Below are positions 8,385-16,458 of a stretch of DNA of 18,303 bases, in pieces (positions within the stretch are counted from its first letter, which is position 1; every line of letters starts with the position of its first letter). The DNA is from FW021-bin31 sp964558275 (GTDB lineage: Bacteria; Bacteroidota; Bacteroidia; Chitinophagales; Chitinophagaceae). A program made the translations under genes and the position numbers. The stretch covers positions 1-18,303 of the forward strand of contig CAZLDH010000048.1 of the NCBI GenBank assembly GCA_964558275.1, read 5' to 3'. Under the pieces are notes generated by a model. It did not search any database. It saw only the letters and a list, made by a program, of their open reading frames with translations, and had not been told where the DNA came from.

Positions 8385-9881
8385 TTAATAGAATATTGAA
8401 TTGTTCCTTAATTTAGGCATCTTCACCCGCCATTCAATGAGTTTCTTTTTCAGTTCTTTCACTTTCTGAGGGTATTTTTGCTTCAGATTATCCACTTCTC
8501 CGGGATCTGAATTCAAATTATATAGTTCCACATTATCTCCATCATAATCCATTAATAGCTTCCACATTCCTTGTTGAATAGCCAGATTTGGACTGCGATC
8601 ACGAGAAACTTCTCCCTTTTTGGTTTTATAACCTCTTCCTTTCCCCGGAAAATTGTAACCAGATTCATCCCCGGCGCTACCATATTCCCAAAATAACGGT
8701 TTATTGCGTTCTGAAGGTTTTCCCAACCATACTTTTCTACGACTCTCTCCGTCGAAGGAATAACGATCAGGCATGGGGAAACCTACAATATCTGCTATCG
8801 TTGGGAAAATGTCTAATCCGGAGATTACGGAAGTAGAATCGACGCTCCCGGAAGGCACATGCCCCGGCCAAGATACAATAAAGGGCATTCGTGTTCCACC
8901 CACATAGAGTGATAGCTTAGAACCTCTCACAAAACCGGTTCGCTTCCCTCTAAACGTAGGGTAAGGGCCGTTGTCACTGGTAAAAATAATCAAGGTATTT
9001 TCATACATCCCCAGCTTTTTTAATCCGGTAATCAATCGACCAATCTGCCGATCATATTCATGTAGTACTTTCTTAAAGTTGGCTTCTCCCCAGGAATTTT
9101 CAGGAAAAATTGACTGCTGCTCTTCATTTGGCGTCCAGGGTGTATGCATGTCATCCGGCCAAAGATTTACAAAACAAGGCGTTCCTTTATGACGTTTCAA
9201 AAAATCCAAAGTTTTATCTACAAAGAAGCCGGATCTTTCCCATCTTTTAATACTATCCTCAGGCGACCAGATCCAATTTGTTGCTGTAATTAATGGATTA
9301 GGATCGGGACTTTCATAAGTGCTCACATGCTCATCAAAGCCATACAATGCAAATTTTGGGGCATTATATACGTTACGACCTCCTCCCATATGCCATTTCC
9401 CAATATGAGCGGTTGCATAGCCTGCATTCTTCAGCGCACGAGCGATACTGGGCGCTATGGGGTCTAAGTAATCGGCTTGTTTAATAGAAAGATTGGTATT
9501 CATTGTATTTTGAAAGCTATGAAAATTCCAATCGGCCGGATCCATCCCTGTTAATATGCCAACTCTCGCCGGAGAACAAATAGGAGCAGGACTATAATAA
9601 TGAGTAAATCGCATTCCACCTGACGCCAGTTGATCAATATTCGGCGTAGAATAAGGTCCTCCATTGGCAGAGATATCACCATATCCCATATCATCTGTAA
9701 GTATAACAATAATGTTAGGAGTTGCTTCAAGATTATTCGTCTTTAAATGCTCCCGGGTCTTTGGATGATACTGTGGATATTGTGCAGTGCTATTTGTCGC
9801 TAGAAAACAGCATATACAAAACAGCAATACGCCCATTAACCTACAATAAAAATAATCAAAGTTCACCTGCCTGTTTTCCAT
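8385..9881 (-). CDS. Type I (S1) sulfatase, formylglycine-dependent
   Basis: 498-residue alkaline-phosphatase-fold sulfatase that removes a sulfate ester from the PUL substrate. Metal ligands D63-D64 lie in NIIVILTDDMGYGD. The formylglycine motif is C102-S-P-A-R, followed by VGILTG, so the core C-x-P-x-R is kept though the usual fourth-position Ser is Ala. GKWHMG (161-166) and TSDNGP (301-306) supply further active-site residues, and the C-terminal subdomain (WKLLMDYDGDNVELYNL) is complete. The position of C rather than S at 102 means maturation would need an anaerobic SME or FGE type enzyme, which is not encoded here. The signal peptide is at residues 16-34 (MGVLLFCICCFL, cleavage near STA-Q). 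The first 15 residues are charged and polar, so Met16 at 9836 may be the true start; the annotated Met lies only 3 bases from a palindromic repeat. It is the first enzyme gene after the import genes. Substrate subfamily is not assignable by eye. Confidence 0.93.
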   Translation of the reverse strand: MENRQVNFDYFYCRLMGVLLFCICCFLATNSTAQYPQYHPKTREHLKTNNLEATPNIIVILTDDMGYGDISANGGPYSTPNIDQLASGGMRFTHYYSPAPICSPARVGILTGMDPADWNFHSFQNTMNTNLSIKQADYLDPIAPSIARALKNAGYATAHIGKWHMGGGRNVYNAPKFALYGFDEHVSTYESPDPNPLITATNWIWSPEDSIKRWERSGFFVDKTLDFLKRHKGTPCFVNLWPDDMHTPWTPNEEQQSIFPENSWGEANFKKVLHEYDRQIGRLITGLKKLGMYENTLIIFTSDNGPYPTFRGKRTGFVRGSKLSLYVGGTRMPFIVSWPGHVPSGSVDSTSVISGLDIFPTIADIVGFPMPDRYSFDGESRRKVWLGKPSERNKPLFWEYGSAGDESGYNFPGKGRGYKTKKGEVSRDRSPNLAIQQGMWKLLMDYDGDNVELYNLNSDPGEVDNLKQKYPQKVKELKKKLIEWRVKMPKLRNNSIFY

Positions 9882-9884
9882 GTG

Positions 9885-9926
9885 TTTATATTTGTGGAGA
9901 CTGAGGTTCTCGAAGTCTCCTTTTTA
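9885..9926. repeat. 42-base palindromic repeat, copy 1
   Basis: This copy differs from the one at 9973-10014 at a single base (T/C in the hairpin loop region). The core GGAGACT ... AGTCTCC forms a 7 bp stem, with an inner GAG/CTC stem and a 3-base loop. On the plus strand the stem is followed by five T. Flanks are shared too: TTTATATTTGT on the left and TTTTTA on the right. On the minus strand, the direction of the operon, it ends 3 bases before the annotated sulfatase start and there is no T run after the stem, so it is not a standard terminator for the operon. Confidence 0.8.
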
Positions 9927-9972
9927 ATCACCCCCATGTGTGCCAATTATACTACCATGGATGTTTCTTTTA

Positions 9973-10014
9973 TTTATATTTGTGGAGACTGAGGCTCTCG
10001 AAGTCTCCTTTTTA
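9973..10014. repeat. 42-base palindromic repeat, copy 2
   Basis: Second copy of the element, in the same orientation, with 46 bases between the copies. Similarity stops sharply at both ends, so the unit is a discrete element rather than a general duplication. No further copy was seen in the window. Both copies lie between the import genes and the enzyme genes, a position suited to an mRNA processing or stability element that sets unequal expression within the operon. That role is inference. Confidence 0.8.
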
Positions 10015-10064
10015 TTTTACTGTTTTTAACTACCAAACAATACACATACTTTTACCGGTGCACC

Positions 10065-10075
10065 ATTGTGACAAT
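10065..10075. promoter_or_regulatory. Short perfect palindrome in the DUF3823-sulfatase gap (possible operator)
   Basis: ATTGT-G-ACAAT is a perfect 5-base inverted repeat around one base, 24 bases downstream of the DUF3823 stop codon. It could be a binding site for a dimeric regulator, but a palindrome of this size arises by chance in AT-rich DNA. The rest of 10015-10099 shows no promoter or gene that I can support. Confidence 0.15.
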
Positions 10076-10099
10076 AAATAACTTTTCAGCATCGACTTA

Positions 10100-10789
10100 T
10101 CATTTCAATTGTACCTTTTCGACTTTCGAAAACAACCGATCTTCTACATTTCGAATCTTCACGCCAATGCGCGCAAACACGTAGTCTTGTGTAGGCGTTA
10201 ATTCCGGAACCTCTGCACTCAGATGAACCGCTCCCAAATTTGTAATCTCTCCTCCGGCAATTGTAGAAGAAACCACATTGGTTCGACTATTAGCAAAGCG
10301 CGTAGTGTTTACAAATAAAGATACCGATTCTATCTCTTTTGCAGCATCACCGGTCACAACTTTCTGAAGCTTCAGCGTTGCATCCACTTTTCGACCCGAA
10401 GTAGCCACTTGTAGATTGCTAATAGAATAATAAGGCAAGACCTCAATATTCTGCTCTGTTTCTCCTTTCACAACAATCTCCAGCGTATCCGTATTGGCTT
10501 TTCGAACATATGGTCCCTGCCCGGAAGGAAGCACCAACTGATACTTCCCATTAAATAACAAGGCATGATAGGAGCCATCCGGCCCAACCTGAACAGTAAT
10601 AGGTTCTCTTCTATCAAAACCTGACTGAAACAATCGAAAGGTAACTTGCTCCGAAGCCACTCGCACCGGTTCATTATTATACATCACCGTACCTGTCAAC
10701 ATAGACTTGGGTGGTTCATAATTATCATACTCACAAGCCGAAAAAAGTAAGAATGACGTTGCTAACAAAAAATATTTTTTTATATTCAT
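10100..10789 (-). CDS. DUF3823 family lipoprotein (SusE-position putative glycan-binding protein)
   Basis: 229 residues. A lipoprotein signal with lipobox LFSAC (C19) is followed directly by EYDNYEPP, the typical start of DUF3823 proteins that follow SusD genes. Residues about 27-115 form a predicted beta-rich carboxypeptidase-regulatory-like fold (MLTGTVMYNNEPV, DGSYHALLFNGKYQLVLP); about 120-229 form a second beta-rich domain. There are no catalytic motifs. By analogy with SusE/SusF-position proteins it probably sits on the outer membrane surface and helps bind the glycan; that is inference, because DUF3823 has no firm function. It starts 25 bases after the SusD stop. Confidence 0.85.
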   Translation of the reverse strand: MNIKKYFLLATSFLLFSACEYDNYEPPKSMLTGTVMYNNEPVRVASEQVTFRLFQSGFDRREPITVQVGPDGSYHALLFNGKYQLVLPSGQGPYVRKANTDTLEIVVKGETEQNIEVLPYYSISNLQVATSGRKVDATLKLQKVVTGDAAKEIESVSLFVNTTRFANSRTNVVSSTIAGGEITNLGAVHLSAEVPELTPTQDYVFARIGVKIRNVEDRLFSKVEKVQLK

Positions 10790-10814
10790 TTCCTTTTATT
10801 TAAAAATTAACCAA

Positions 10815-12731
10815 CTATTGATTGGGGTTAGGAACAAGTTTAGGATTATGACTCAATACGTCTGCAGGGATTTCCGAATAATAATTCCCCAGCCTAAACT
10901 GATCTTTCGCATTCACCTGACTAGGAAGCACTTGCTTATAGATCCATTTCCCATCATCCGGCTTGCCCGGATCAGATACTTTGTAAGGCCACAGCCCCCA
11001 CGGTTGCGTACTTGGCGCCCATGGATTCTCCGGATGAGTTAAATCTGTATTCCCGCCGTTCCAAATTTTGTGCGCCAAACGCCAACGTTTCATATCCCAC
11101 AAACGATGACCTTCAAAAGCCAATTCTGTTAAACGTTCATGAACAATCCTTTTAAACGTGATTTGAGAAGCTTCCAAATCTTCCTCAAATCCTGCTCTTG
11201 CACGTATTTTATTTATATATTTCGCTGCCAGAACTTTATTATCTAATTGAAAAGCAGCTTCTGCCGCATTCAACAACACTTCTGCATAACGATATTTAAT
11301 CCACCAGACATCACTCATTGTTCCTCTCTCTCCTGCACCCGGAGCAGGATCAAGATATTTGCGAATGTAAAAGCCCGTTTGCGTGGCTAATTCATGACCA
11401 TCAATTGGTCCATCTTGTCCAACCACGGGAACAGGATCTGACTTCCCCGGAACCGCTTTCAACTGCCCAAATTCAGACCCGGTTATAATTCTATTGCCTT
11501 CCGGTTTTTGAGGTAAATAGTATCCGGCGAAAATATCAAGATTATCTCCTCTAAACGTACTTCCCGGTAAAATAACAGTACCGGCAAGACGCGCATCTCT
11601 ATTCTTGAAAATGTCCTTTTTATTATCATACCTGACATAAGAGCCATCAGGATTCTTTATATTAAAAGGAGCAAACGTATTATCCAACATCTCAAAGGAT
11701 TGTACAAAATTAAGCGTTGGATTCAGCCTGCCACCATCCACAGATTCTTCTGAATTTGAGCGGGGTTGATTCCAAACTGTAAAACTGTGCGTTTTATTAT
11801 CCAGCTTGTAATCCTTCGCCATGATAACTTCGGCATTCTGATTCTTGTCAAGAAACAATTCTGCGAAATTCTTAGATAAACTATCCGGATATTTCAGATA
11901 CAAATGATACTTTTCGCTTTCTATAATTTCTTCCGCTGCATTTAATGCTATTTGGTAATAATGATCAGCTTTGTCATTTGGAATACCAACAATATCTCCC
12001 GAAAGCGAAACAGCAGGAGTACTAGTTCCATGTTGCGCAATAGAAGCGGCAAATAATGCGGCTCTCGATTTCAAGGCCATAGCCGCGCCCCAGGTGGCTC
12101 GACTTTTTATGGAAGGATCTTTCGGCAGTAACTTCGCAGCTGAATCTGCTTCACTAAGTACCAAATCATAGACCTCTGCCTCAGAGGAACGCTTGCGGTA
12201 TAAGTAGCTCGCATCTCCACTAAAATCATACTTTACGGTATCTAATAAAATAGGAACTCCACCCATACTACGCACTTCCGAAAAGTAGAAATTTGCACGT
12301 AAAAACAAAGCTTCACCAAAAAACCGATTTTGTACATCGGGTTCTAATTCACTTGCTTCTTGAATTCTATCAATAAATAAATTAAGATCATGCAAATAAT
12401 CATAATCCCAATAATTCCAATTCTCATAAGGGTAGGTCTGGTTTTGTAATCGCCAATAATCAGGAAAACTAGAAGGAAATCCGGCATTAAATTGCGCAAA
12501 ATTCCACCATTGATCAAGACCAAACCAATGTGGCATGCGGTTATACAAATCGGCGATATTTGACTTTACCAAATCCGGATCTGAAAAGAACTCCTCCTCA
12601 CCCACAATATCACTGGGATCTTTCGTCAGAAAATCCTTATGGTTGCAACCATAGTTTAGCATGATACATCCTATGAATAAAAGAATATACCATCCTTCTT
12701 TTTTATACGTTATAAAGTTTTTATTTCTCAT
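10815..12731 (-). CDS. SusD/RagB family outer-membrane glycan-binding lipoprotein
   Basis: 638 residues, slightly longer than typical. The lipobox is LNYGC (C29), followed by NHKDFLTKDPSD, the usual SusD N-terminus. EEFFSDPDLVKSNIADLYNRM (about 46-66) begins the helical TPR scaffold. The C-terminal SusD signature includes IKYRYAEVLLNAAEAAF (about 478-494), KYINKIRARAG and ERLTELAFEGHRLWDMKRW (532-550). Aromatic residues are abundant in the first 110 residues and near 575-600, which suits a sugar-binding face, though I cannot name the contact residues. SusD forms the lid of the SusC transporter and captures the glycan. The gene lies 72 bases after SusC, with no terminator between. Confidence 0.96.
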   Translation of the reverse strand: MRNKNFITYKKEGWYILLFIGCIMLNYGCNHKDFLTKDPSDIVGEEEFFSDPDLVKSNIADLYNRMPHWFGLDQWWNFAQFNAGFPSSFPDYWRLQNQTYPYENWNYWDYDYLHDLNLFIDRIQEASELEPDVQNRFFGEALFLRANFYFSEVRSMGGVPILLDTVKYDFSGDASYLYRKRSSEAEVYDLVLSEADSAAKLLPKDPSIKSRATWGAAMALKSRAALFAASIAQHGTSTPAVSLSGDIVGIPNDKADHYYQIALNAAEEIIESEKYHLYLKYPDSLSKNFAELFLDKNQNAEVIMAKDYKLDNKTHSFTVWNQPRSNSEESVDGGRLNPTLNFVQSFEMLDNTFAPFNIKNPDGSYVRYDNKKDIFKNRDARLAGTVILPGSTFRGDNLDIFAGYYLPQKPEGNRIITGSEFGQLKAVPGKSDPVPVVGQDGPIDGHELATQTGFYIRKYLDPAPGAGERGTMSDVWWIKYRYAEVLLNAAEAAFQLDNKVLAAKYINKIRARAGFEEDLEASQITFKRIVHERLTELAFEGHRLWDMKRWRLAHKIWNGGNTDLTHPENPWAPSTQPWGLWPYKVSDPGKPDDGKWIYKQVLPSQVNAKDQFRLGNYYSEIPADVLSHNPKLVPNPNQ

Positions 12732-12803
12732 AGCATCATTAAATTAAAGTGAGATTTTACATACTTTAAATACTCTTAAAATGATGGGTACCTGCTGCCT
12801 TCA

Positions 12804-15800
12804 TTAGAAGGTCAGATTAAGTCCCACGTTTACATATTTTGATTGAGGATACTGTAAGCTATTTGAGCTGGATACAGCCGGATCCATGAAAGAAGGCATA
12901 TTATCTATAGAAAAGAGATTGTATGCATTCACATAAAACCGGACTTTATTTAATTTCACTTTACTTGTTATTTCCTCAGGAAGGGTATATCCTAATTCAA
13001 TCGTACGAGCCCGAAAGTATTTTACATTCACCAACCAAAATTCCGAGTCCTTGTTGTAATTGCTATGCCCTTGGTCATTATACCTCAAGGCAGGATACTT
13101 CCCCGGAATCCAGCCACTATTTGGGTCACGATAATCCTTCAGATGCCAGCGATCCAAATAGGGCTTCAATAAGTTTCCATTATTCTGGAATGGCCAACGA
13201 GATTCATAATTCCGATTGACCCAATATCTTTCTGCAAAAGAGAAATTGGCAGTAAGATCAAATCCTTTCCACCCAAAGCTTAGTTGTAACCCGCCATACC
13301 ACATTGGATTAAAGCCTCCACCGGCGCCACCAATAGGTCGCATATCATACTCGTTGATTACACCATCATTGTTTATATCTTTATAAATTAAATCCCCGGG
13401 AAGTAAGGTTGAATTTCCGTGCCCATCTACATTGACGGCATAGTTATTGATTTGTTCCTGAGACTGAAATTGTCCCAACACTTCATACCCCCAGAAGATT
13501 CCTTCCCAACGTTCTTCAGATGAATTTCGGTATCTATCCCAAGAATTCCCAAAAGTAGGATTATAGGAATGTAGGAATTTCTGTCTGGCATATCCGAGAT
13601 TTGCCCTTACGTTATAGGTGAAAGAATTTCTCTTTCCTCCGGAATAACTCAGAGAGACCTCTCCGCCAACCCGGGAGTCACTGTTTTGATTAAGTTGTGG
13701 CAAATCATATCCCAATAAAGCAGGGATAACAGCCTCATATCGATTCCCCAATAGTCCTTTACGTTTCCTGTGAAAATAATCGATCGATCCTGATATTTTA
13801 CCATCCCACAGACCAAAATCAGCACCTATGTCAAAAGTTGTAGCCGTGAACCAGGTAATATTGGTCACGGGAACACCTTTATTCTTTGATGTGTTAATCG
13901 TTTCTCCATTAAAAATATATTTTCCAACTCCATAAGTATATCCGGTATAGTACGCATAATTCCCAATGGGAATATTATCATCTCCCAACTTTCCGTAAGA
14001 CACCCTAAACTTTAAATTCGTCAATGCACTTTCCTCTCCCACAATATCCTTAAAGAAGGGTTCGGTTGAGATTCGCCATCCTGCAGAGGCTGCCGGAAAG
14101 AAGCCCCATCTGTGGTTAGGAGGGAATTTCCAGGAAGCATCATAACGTCCTGAAATTTGTATGTAATACTTCTGCGCATAATTATAAGAAATCCTTCCAT
14201 AATATCCTATTCTGGCAGAATCCGCGATAAGGTCATGATACGCCTGGCCATCTATCGTATTCGGAAACACGATATCTAACTCATTCACAGGAGGCACATT
14301 ATGGATATGCTGATCATGTCCTTTCTGATTCCTCCATTGCGTTCCAACAAGTGCTGCAATATGATGTTTATCAAAGGTTCTGTTATAATCTATTTGCAAT
14401 TTTCTGCTAAAGGTCACAAAGTTTTTATACCCTCTTTCTTGCCATGGATTGCTACTCCCGCCGGTGGGATTATATTTATCATTAACAGGGTCATACGTAT
14501 AAGTAGTATAAGTAAACTCGTGGTTTTGAATATAATTATGAGAATATTCATAAAAGAAGTGCCCTCTTACTGATAAGCCTTCCACGGGTAAATCATATTT
14601 TGCATGAAAAGTCACATCAAACACCCGCCAATCACTGGTGTATTTTCCGGCATCCTCATAATTCCAATAAGCCGCATTTGTCTTACTATGAGAACCTAAA
14701 GTATTTAAATATTCTGGGTTATTATTTGCATAAGGATGTTCCATGGGCGTATTTCGCATTGCGGCAAATAAGGGTTGCCAATAATCATCGGCTCCCGGCA
14801 CGCCCGGATTAACTCGCGACTCTATCCGACCACTTAATTCGGCTCCCACCTGCAATCGGTCTTTTATCCTGGTTGTAACATTTACCTGCGCATTCGTTCT
14901 ATTGAATTTATATTGATTAAATACGGCATCCTGGTCGAGCCTTGTAAAAGAAATATAATAGTTTGTTTTTTCTGACCCTCCGGAAGCATGCGCATTAACA
15001 GAGGACATCGGCGCATTTTTTTGAAAAATGAGCGAAGGCCAATCATAGCTTTGGAATTGCACAGGGTATTTTGTCTTCTCCGGATACTTCCATTTATCAA
15101 TCTCCTCAGGCGTAATATTAGTAGAACCTGTAGAATTGATTTGCGCTTCAGCAGCATACCTTTTCCACTTATATGCACTCGTCAAAACATCATTCGCGTA
15201 AGTTGTCATGTTTTGCCAGCCATAGTAAGCATCTATTCCTATCTCTGTAGGTGTATTCAGACTGCCATGTTTCGTTTCTACAACCACAACACCATTTGCC
15301 GCCCTAGAGCCATAAATGGCAGCAGCGGCTCCTTTTAGAACAGAGATACTTTTGATATCATTGGAAGAGATGTTGTTAAACTGACCCTGACTTACAATGA
15401 CGCCATCAACTACAAAAAGAGGAGTTCCCATATTCCTAATTTGAATATTGGCATGCGAACCCGGTCTTCCTTCAGATTTTCTGAAAGAGACGCCTGATAT
15501 CTGGCCGGCAAGCATATCACTCACCGTAGCACCGGCATGAATTTTTTCAATATCTTCGCTAGACACGCTGGAAACAGCACCGGTAATATCCCTTCTTTTC
15601 TGCGTTCCATATCCTATCACGACCGCCTCTTCCAATTGATTTAATGAATAAGACAGCTTTACATTCAAGACAGTTTTTCCATTCACTGGTACTAATCGCT
15701 TCTGATAACCAATATAAGAAAAAACTAAAGTATCCCCACCCTCAGGAACATCTAATTCATAAAATCCTTTGGCATCCGTTACCGTTCCTGCACTCGGATC

Positions 15801-16280
15801 TTTTTTTACATGAATCGTTACGCCTGTAAGTGGATTTCCATCTTTATCCGTAACCGTTCCTTCTACAGGAATATCTTGCCTGATCTCTTTCACCTCGGGA
15901 TTGTCAAGTTTATCTTTAGGAACAACCACAATTAAATTGTTCGGTAATAATTTAAAACCAACCTCATTCGGAATCAATATGTCGTTAAGGATATCATGCA
16001 CAGTTTTTTCTTCGGCATGAACCGATACCCGGTTTTTATTTTTCACCAATTCCAACGAGTAAATAAAATGATAATCAGTTGCTTTTTCTATATGCGCTAA
16101 AACCGCTCCTATAGAAACATTTTCCATTGTCATGGACATTTTCTCAGTCTGAGAAAATGCTGAGGCTGACGCACTAAATACGCCAATAAAAGTCAATAAA
16201 ATAGCCAATTTCATTGCTATCAAAATTTTTTTGTACCTGATAGCGTACACGCCTATCTCCAGGTCATTATTTTTTTTCAT
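12804..16280 (-). CDS. SusC family TonB-dependent transporter with STN signalling domain
   Basis: 1158 residues. The long N-terminus (1-22) precedes the hydrophobic signal segment (about 23-44, ending AFSQ); this layout is common for STN-type SusC proteins, so Met1 is plausible, with Met23 as an alternative. Domains: STN (about 46-120, MSMTMENVSIGAVLAHIEK), carboxypeptidase-regulatory-like (about 138-208), TonB box (EEAVVIGYG, 217-225), plug (about 228-338) and a 22-strand barrel ending in the expected C-terminal Phe (VGLNLTF). In the plug, the usual RG-rich loop before PLYVVDG is shortened to IRNMGTPLFVVDG, marking a known SusC subclade. The STN domain talks to FecR-like anti-sigma factors, matching the adjacent sigma/anti-sigma pair. 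It imports glycan fragments across the outer membrane with SusD. Its leader is overlapped by a predicted antisense RNA. Confidence 0.96.
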   Translation of the reverse strand: MKKNNDLEIGVYAIRYKKILIAMKLAILLTFIGVFSASASAFSQTEKMSMTMENVSIGAVLAHIEKATDYHFIYSLELVKNKNRVSVHAEEKTVHDILNDILIPNEVGFKLLPNNLIVVVPKDKLDNPEVKEIRQDIPVEGTVTDKDGNPLTGVTIHVKKDPSAGTVTDAKGFYELDVPEGGDTLVFSYIGYQKRLVPVNGKTVLNVKLSYSLNQLEEAVVIGYGTQKRRDITGAVSSVSSEDIEKIHAGATVSDMLAGQISGVSFRKSEGRPGSHANIQIRNMGTPLFVVDGVIVSQGQFNNISSNDIKSISVLKGAAAAIYGSRAANGVVVVETKHGSLNTPTEIGIDAYYGWQNMTTYANDVLTSAYKWKRYAAEAQINSTGSTNITPEEIDKWKYPEKTKYPVQFQSYDWPSLIFQKNAPMSSVNAHASGGSEKTNYYISFTRLDQDAVFNQYKFNRTNAQVNVTTRIKDRLQVGAELSGRIESRVNPGVPGADDYWQPLFAAMRNTPMEHPYANNNPEYLNTLGSHSKTNAAYWNYEDAGKYTSDWRVFDVTFHAKYDLPVEGLSVRGHFFYEYSHNYIQNHEFTYTTYTYDPVNDKYNPTGGSSNPWQERGYKNFVTFSRKLQIDYNRTFDKHHIAALVGTQWRNQKGHDQHIHNVPPVNELDIVFPNTIDGQAYHDLIADSARIGYYGRISYNYAQKYYIQISGRYDASWKFPPNHRWGFFPAASAGWRISTEPFFKDIVGEESALTNLKFRVSYGKLGDDNIPIGNYAYYTGYTYGVGKYIFNGETINTSKNKGVPVTNITWFTATTFDIGADFGLWDGKISGSIDYFHRKRKGLLGNRYEAVIPALLGYDLPQLNQNSDSRVGGEVSLSYSGGKRNSFTYNVRANLGYARQKFLHSYNPTFGNSWDRYRNSSEERWEGIFWGYEVLGQFQSQEQINNYAVNVDGHGNSTLLPGDLIYKDINNDGVINEYDMRPIGGAGGGFNPMWYGGLQLSFGWKGFDLTANFSFAERYWVNRNYESRWPFQNNGNLLKPYLDRWHLKDYRDPNSGWIPGKYPALRYNDQGHSNYNKDSEFWLVNVKYFRARTIELGYTLPEEITSKVKLNKVRFYVNAYNLFSIDNMPSFMDPAVSSSNSLQYPQSKYVNVGLNLTF

Positions 16281-16287
16281 ACTTTTG
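16280..16287 (+). promoter_or_regulatory. Predicted -7 element for the antisense small RNA
   Basis: TACTTTTG is an exact match to the Bacteroidota -7 consensus TAnnTTTG on the plus strand. It overlaps the last base of the SusC start codon region and points away from SusC. A transcript from it would start near 16292 and reach the plus-strand terminator at 16393. I see no TTTG at the expected -33 position, so the call rests on the -7 match and on its placement. Confidence 0.4.
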
Positions 16288-16302
16288 ATTTTGGAAGTTA
16301 GC

Positions 16303-16353
16303 GCTGATGTAACATGTCCTTGATGTTCATCTGGATAAGTATATTACATCAGC
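16303..16353. repeat. Perfect 10 bp inverted repeat upstream of SusC
   Basis: GCTGATGTAA and TTACATCAGC are separated by 31 bases, with a small inner palindrome GATGTTCATC at 16322-16331. It can fold in either transcript: in the antisense RNA as the first stem, or in the SusC leader about 22 bases before the start codon. As DNA it could also be an operator. The antisense RNA reading is favoured because a terminator follows directly on the plus strand. Confidence 0.6.
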
Positions 16354-16367
16354 AGAATTTGACTCTA

Positions 16368-16393
16368 CCCTCCGTTGCCGCGGAGGGTTTTTT
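16368..16393 (+). terminator. Plus-strand intrinsic terminator between SusC and anti-sigma genes
   Basis: CCCTCCG (16368-16374) pairs with CGGAGGG (16381-16387) in a 7 bp GC-rich stem with a 6-base loop, followed by six T (16388-16393). Read on the minus strand no T run follows the stem, so it does not suit the anti-sigma gene, whose stop lies at 16459. It therefore ends a plus-strand transcript, taken here as the antisense RNA. Confidence 0.8.
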
Positions 16394-16458
16394 ACTCCAT
16401 TAAGTGTTTAACCCGGTTTGAATAAAGTAATACTACACATCATACTTGTCTTTTTTTG

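Larger units (their letters stand above)
16292..16393 (+). ncRNA. Candidate cis-antisense sRNA to the SusC leader (DonS-like)
   Basis: This is a predicted RNA of about 100 nt on the plus strand in the gap between SusC and the anti-sigma gene. Evidence: a perfect -7 promoter match just upstream, a perfect 10 bp inverted repeat near its 5' end (GCTGATGTAA at 16303-16312 with TTACATCAGC at 16344-16353), and a plus-oriented intrinsic terminator at its 3' end. No plus-strand protein gene leads into that terminator, so a noncoding RNA explains it best. In Bacteroides fragilis, DonS is an antisense RNA placed in the same spot in an ECF sigma-controlled PUL and represses it; relatives occur in similar loci. 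By position this RNA would pair with the 5' leader of the SusC mRNA and damp the operon. The 5' end is approximate, and I judge homology from architecture only, not from sequence. Confidence 0.6.

Noticed and set aside
9887..9982. TATATTTG motifs (9887-9894, 9975-9982) as real plus-strand promoters
   Set aside because: No -33 TTTG at the right spacing and the transcript would end in the hairpin after some 25 bases; kept only as a remark in the repeat finding.
9885..10014. CRISPR array made of the two 42-base repeats
   Set aside because: Only two copies, one spacer-like interval, a palindrome with T tract, and no cas gene in the window.
12732..12803. Possible regulatory structure in the SusC-SusD gap
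   Set aside because: I found no convincing hairpin, promoter or short gene in these 72 bases.
14988..15338. 116-codon plus-strand open frame
   Set aside because: Antisense to the SusC plug and early barrel; Arg- and Ile-rich translation without any recognisable motif, typical of a shadow frame.
16368..16393. Reading the GC-rich hairpin as the terminator of the anti-sigma gene
   Set aside because: On the minus strand the stem is followed by TAGAGTCAAATTC, not a T run; the T run lies on the plus-strand side.
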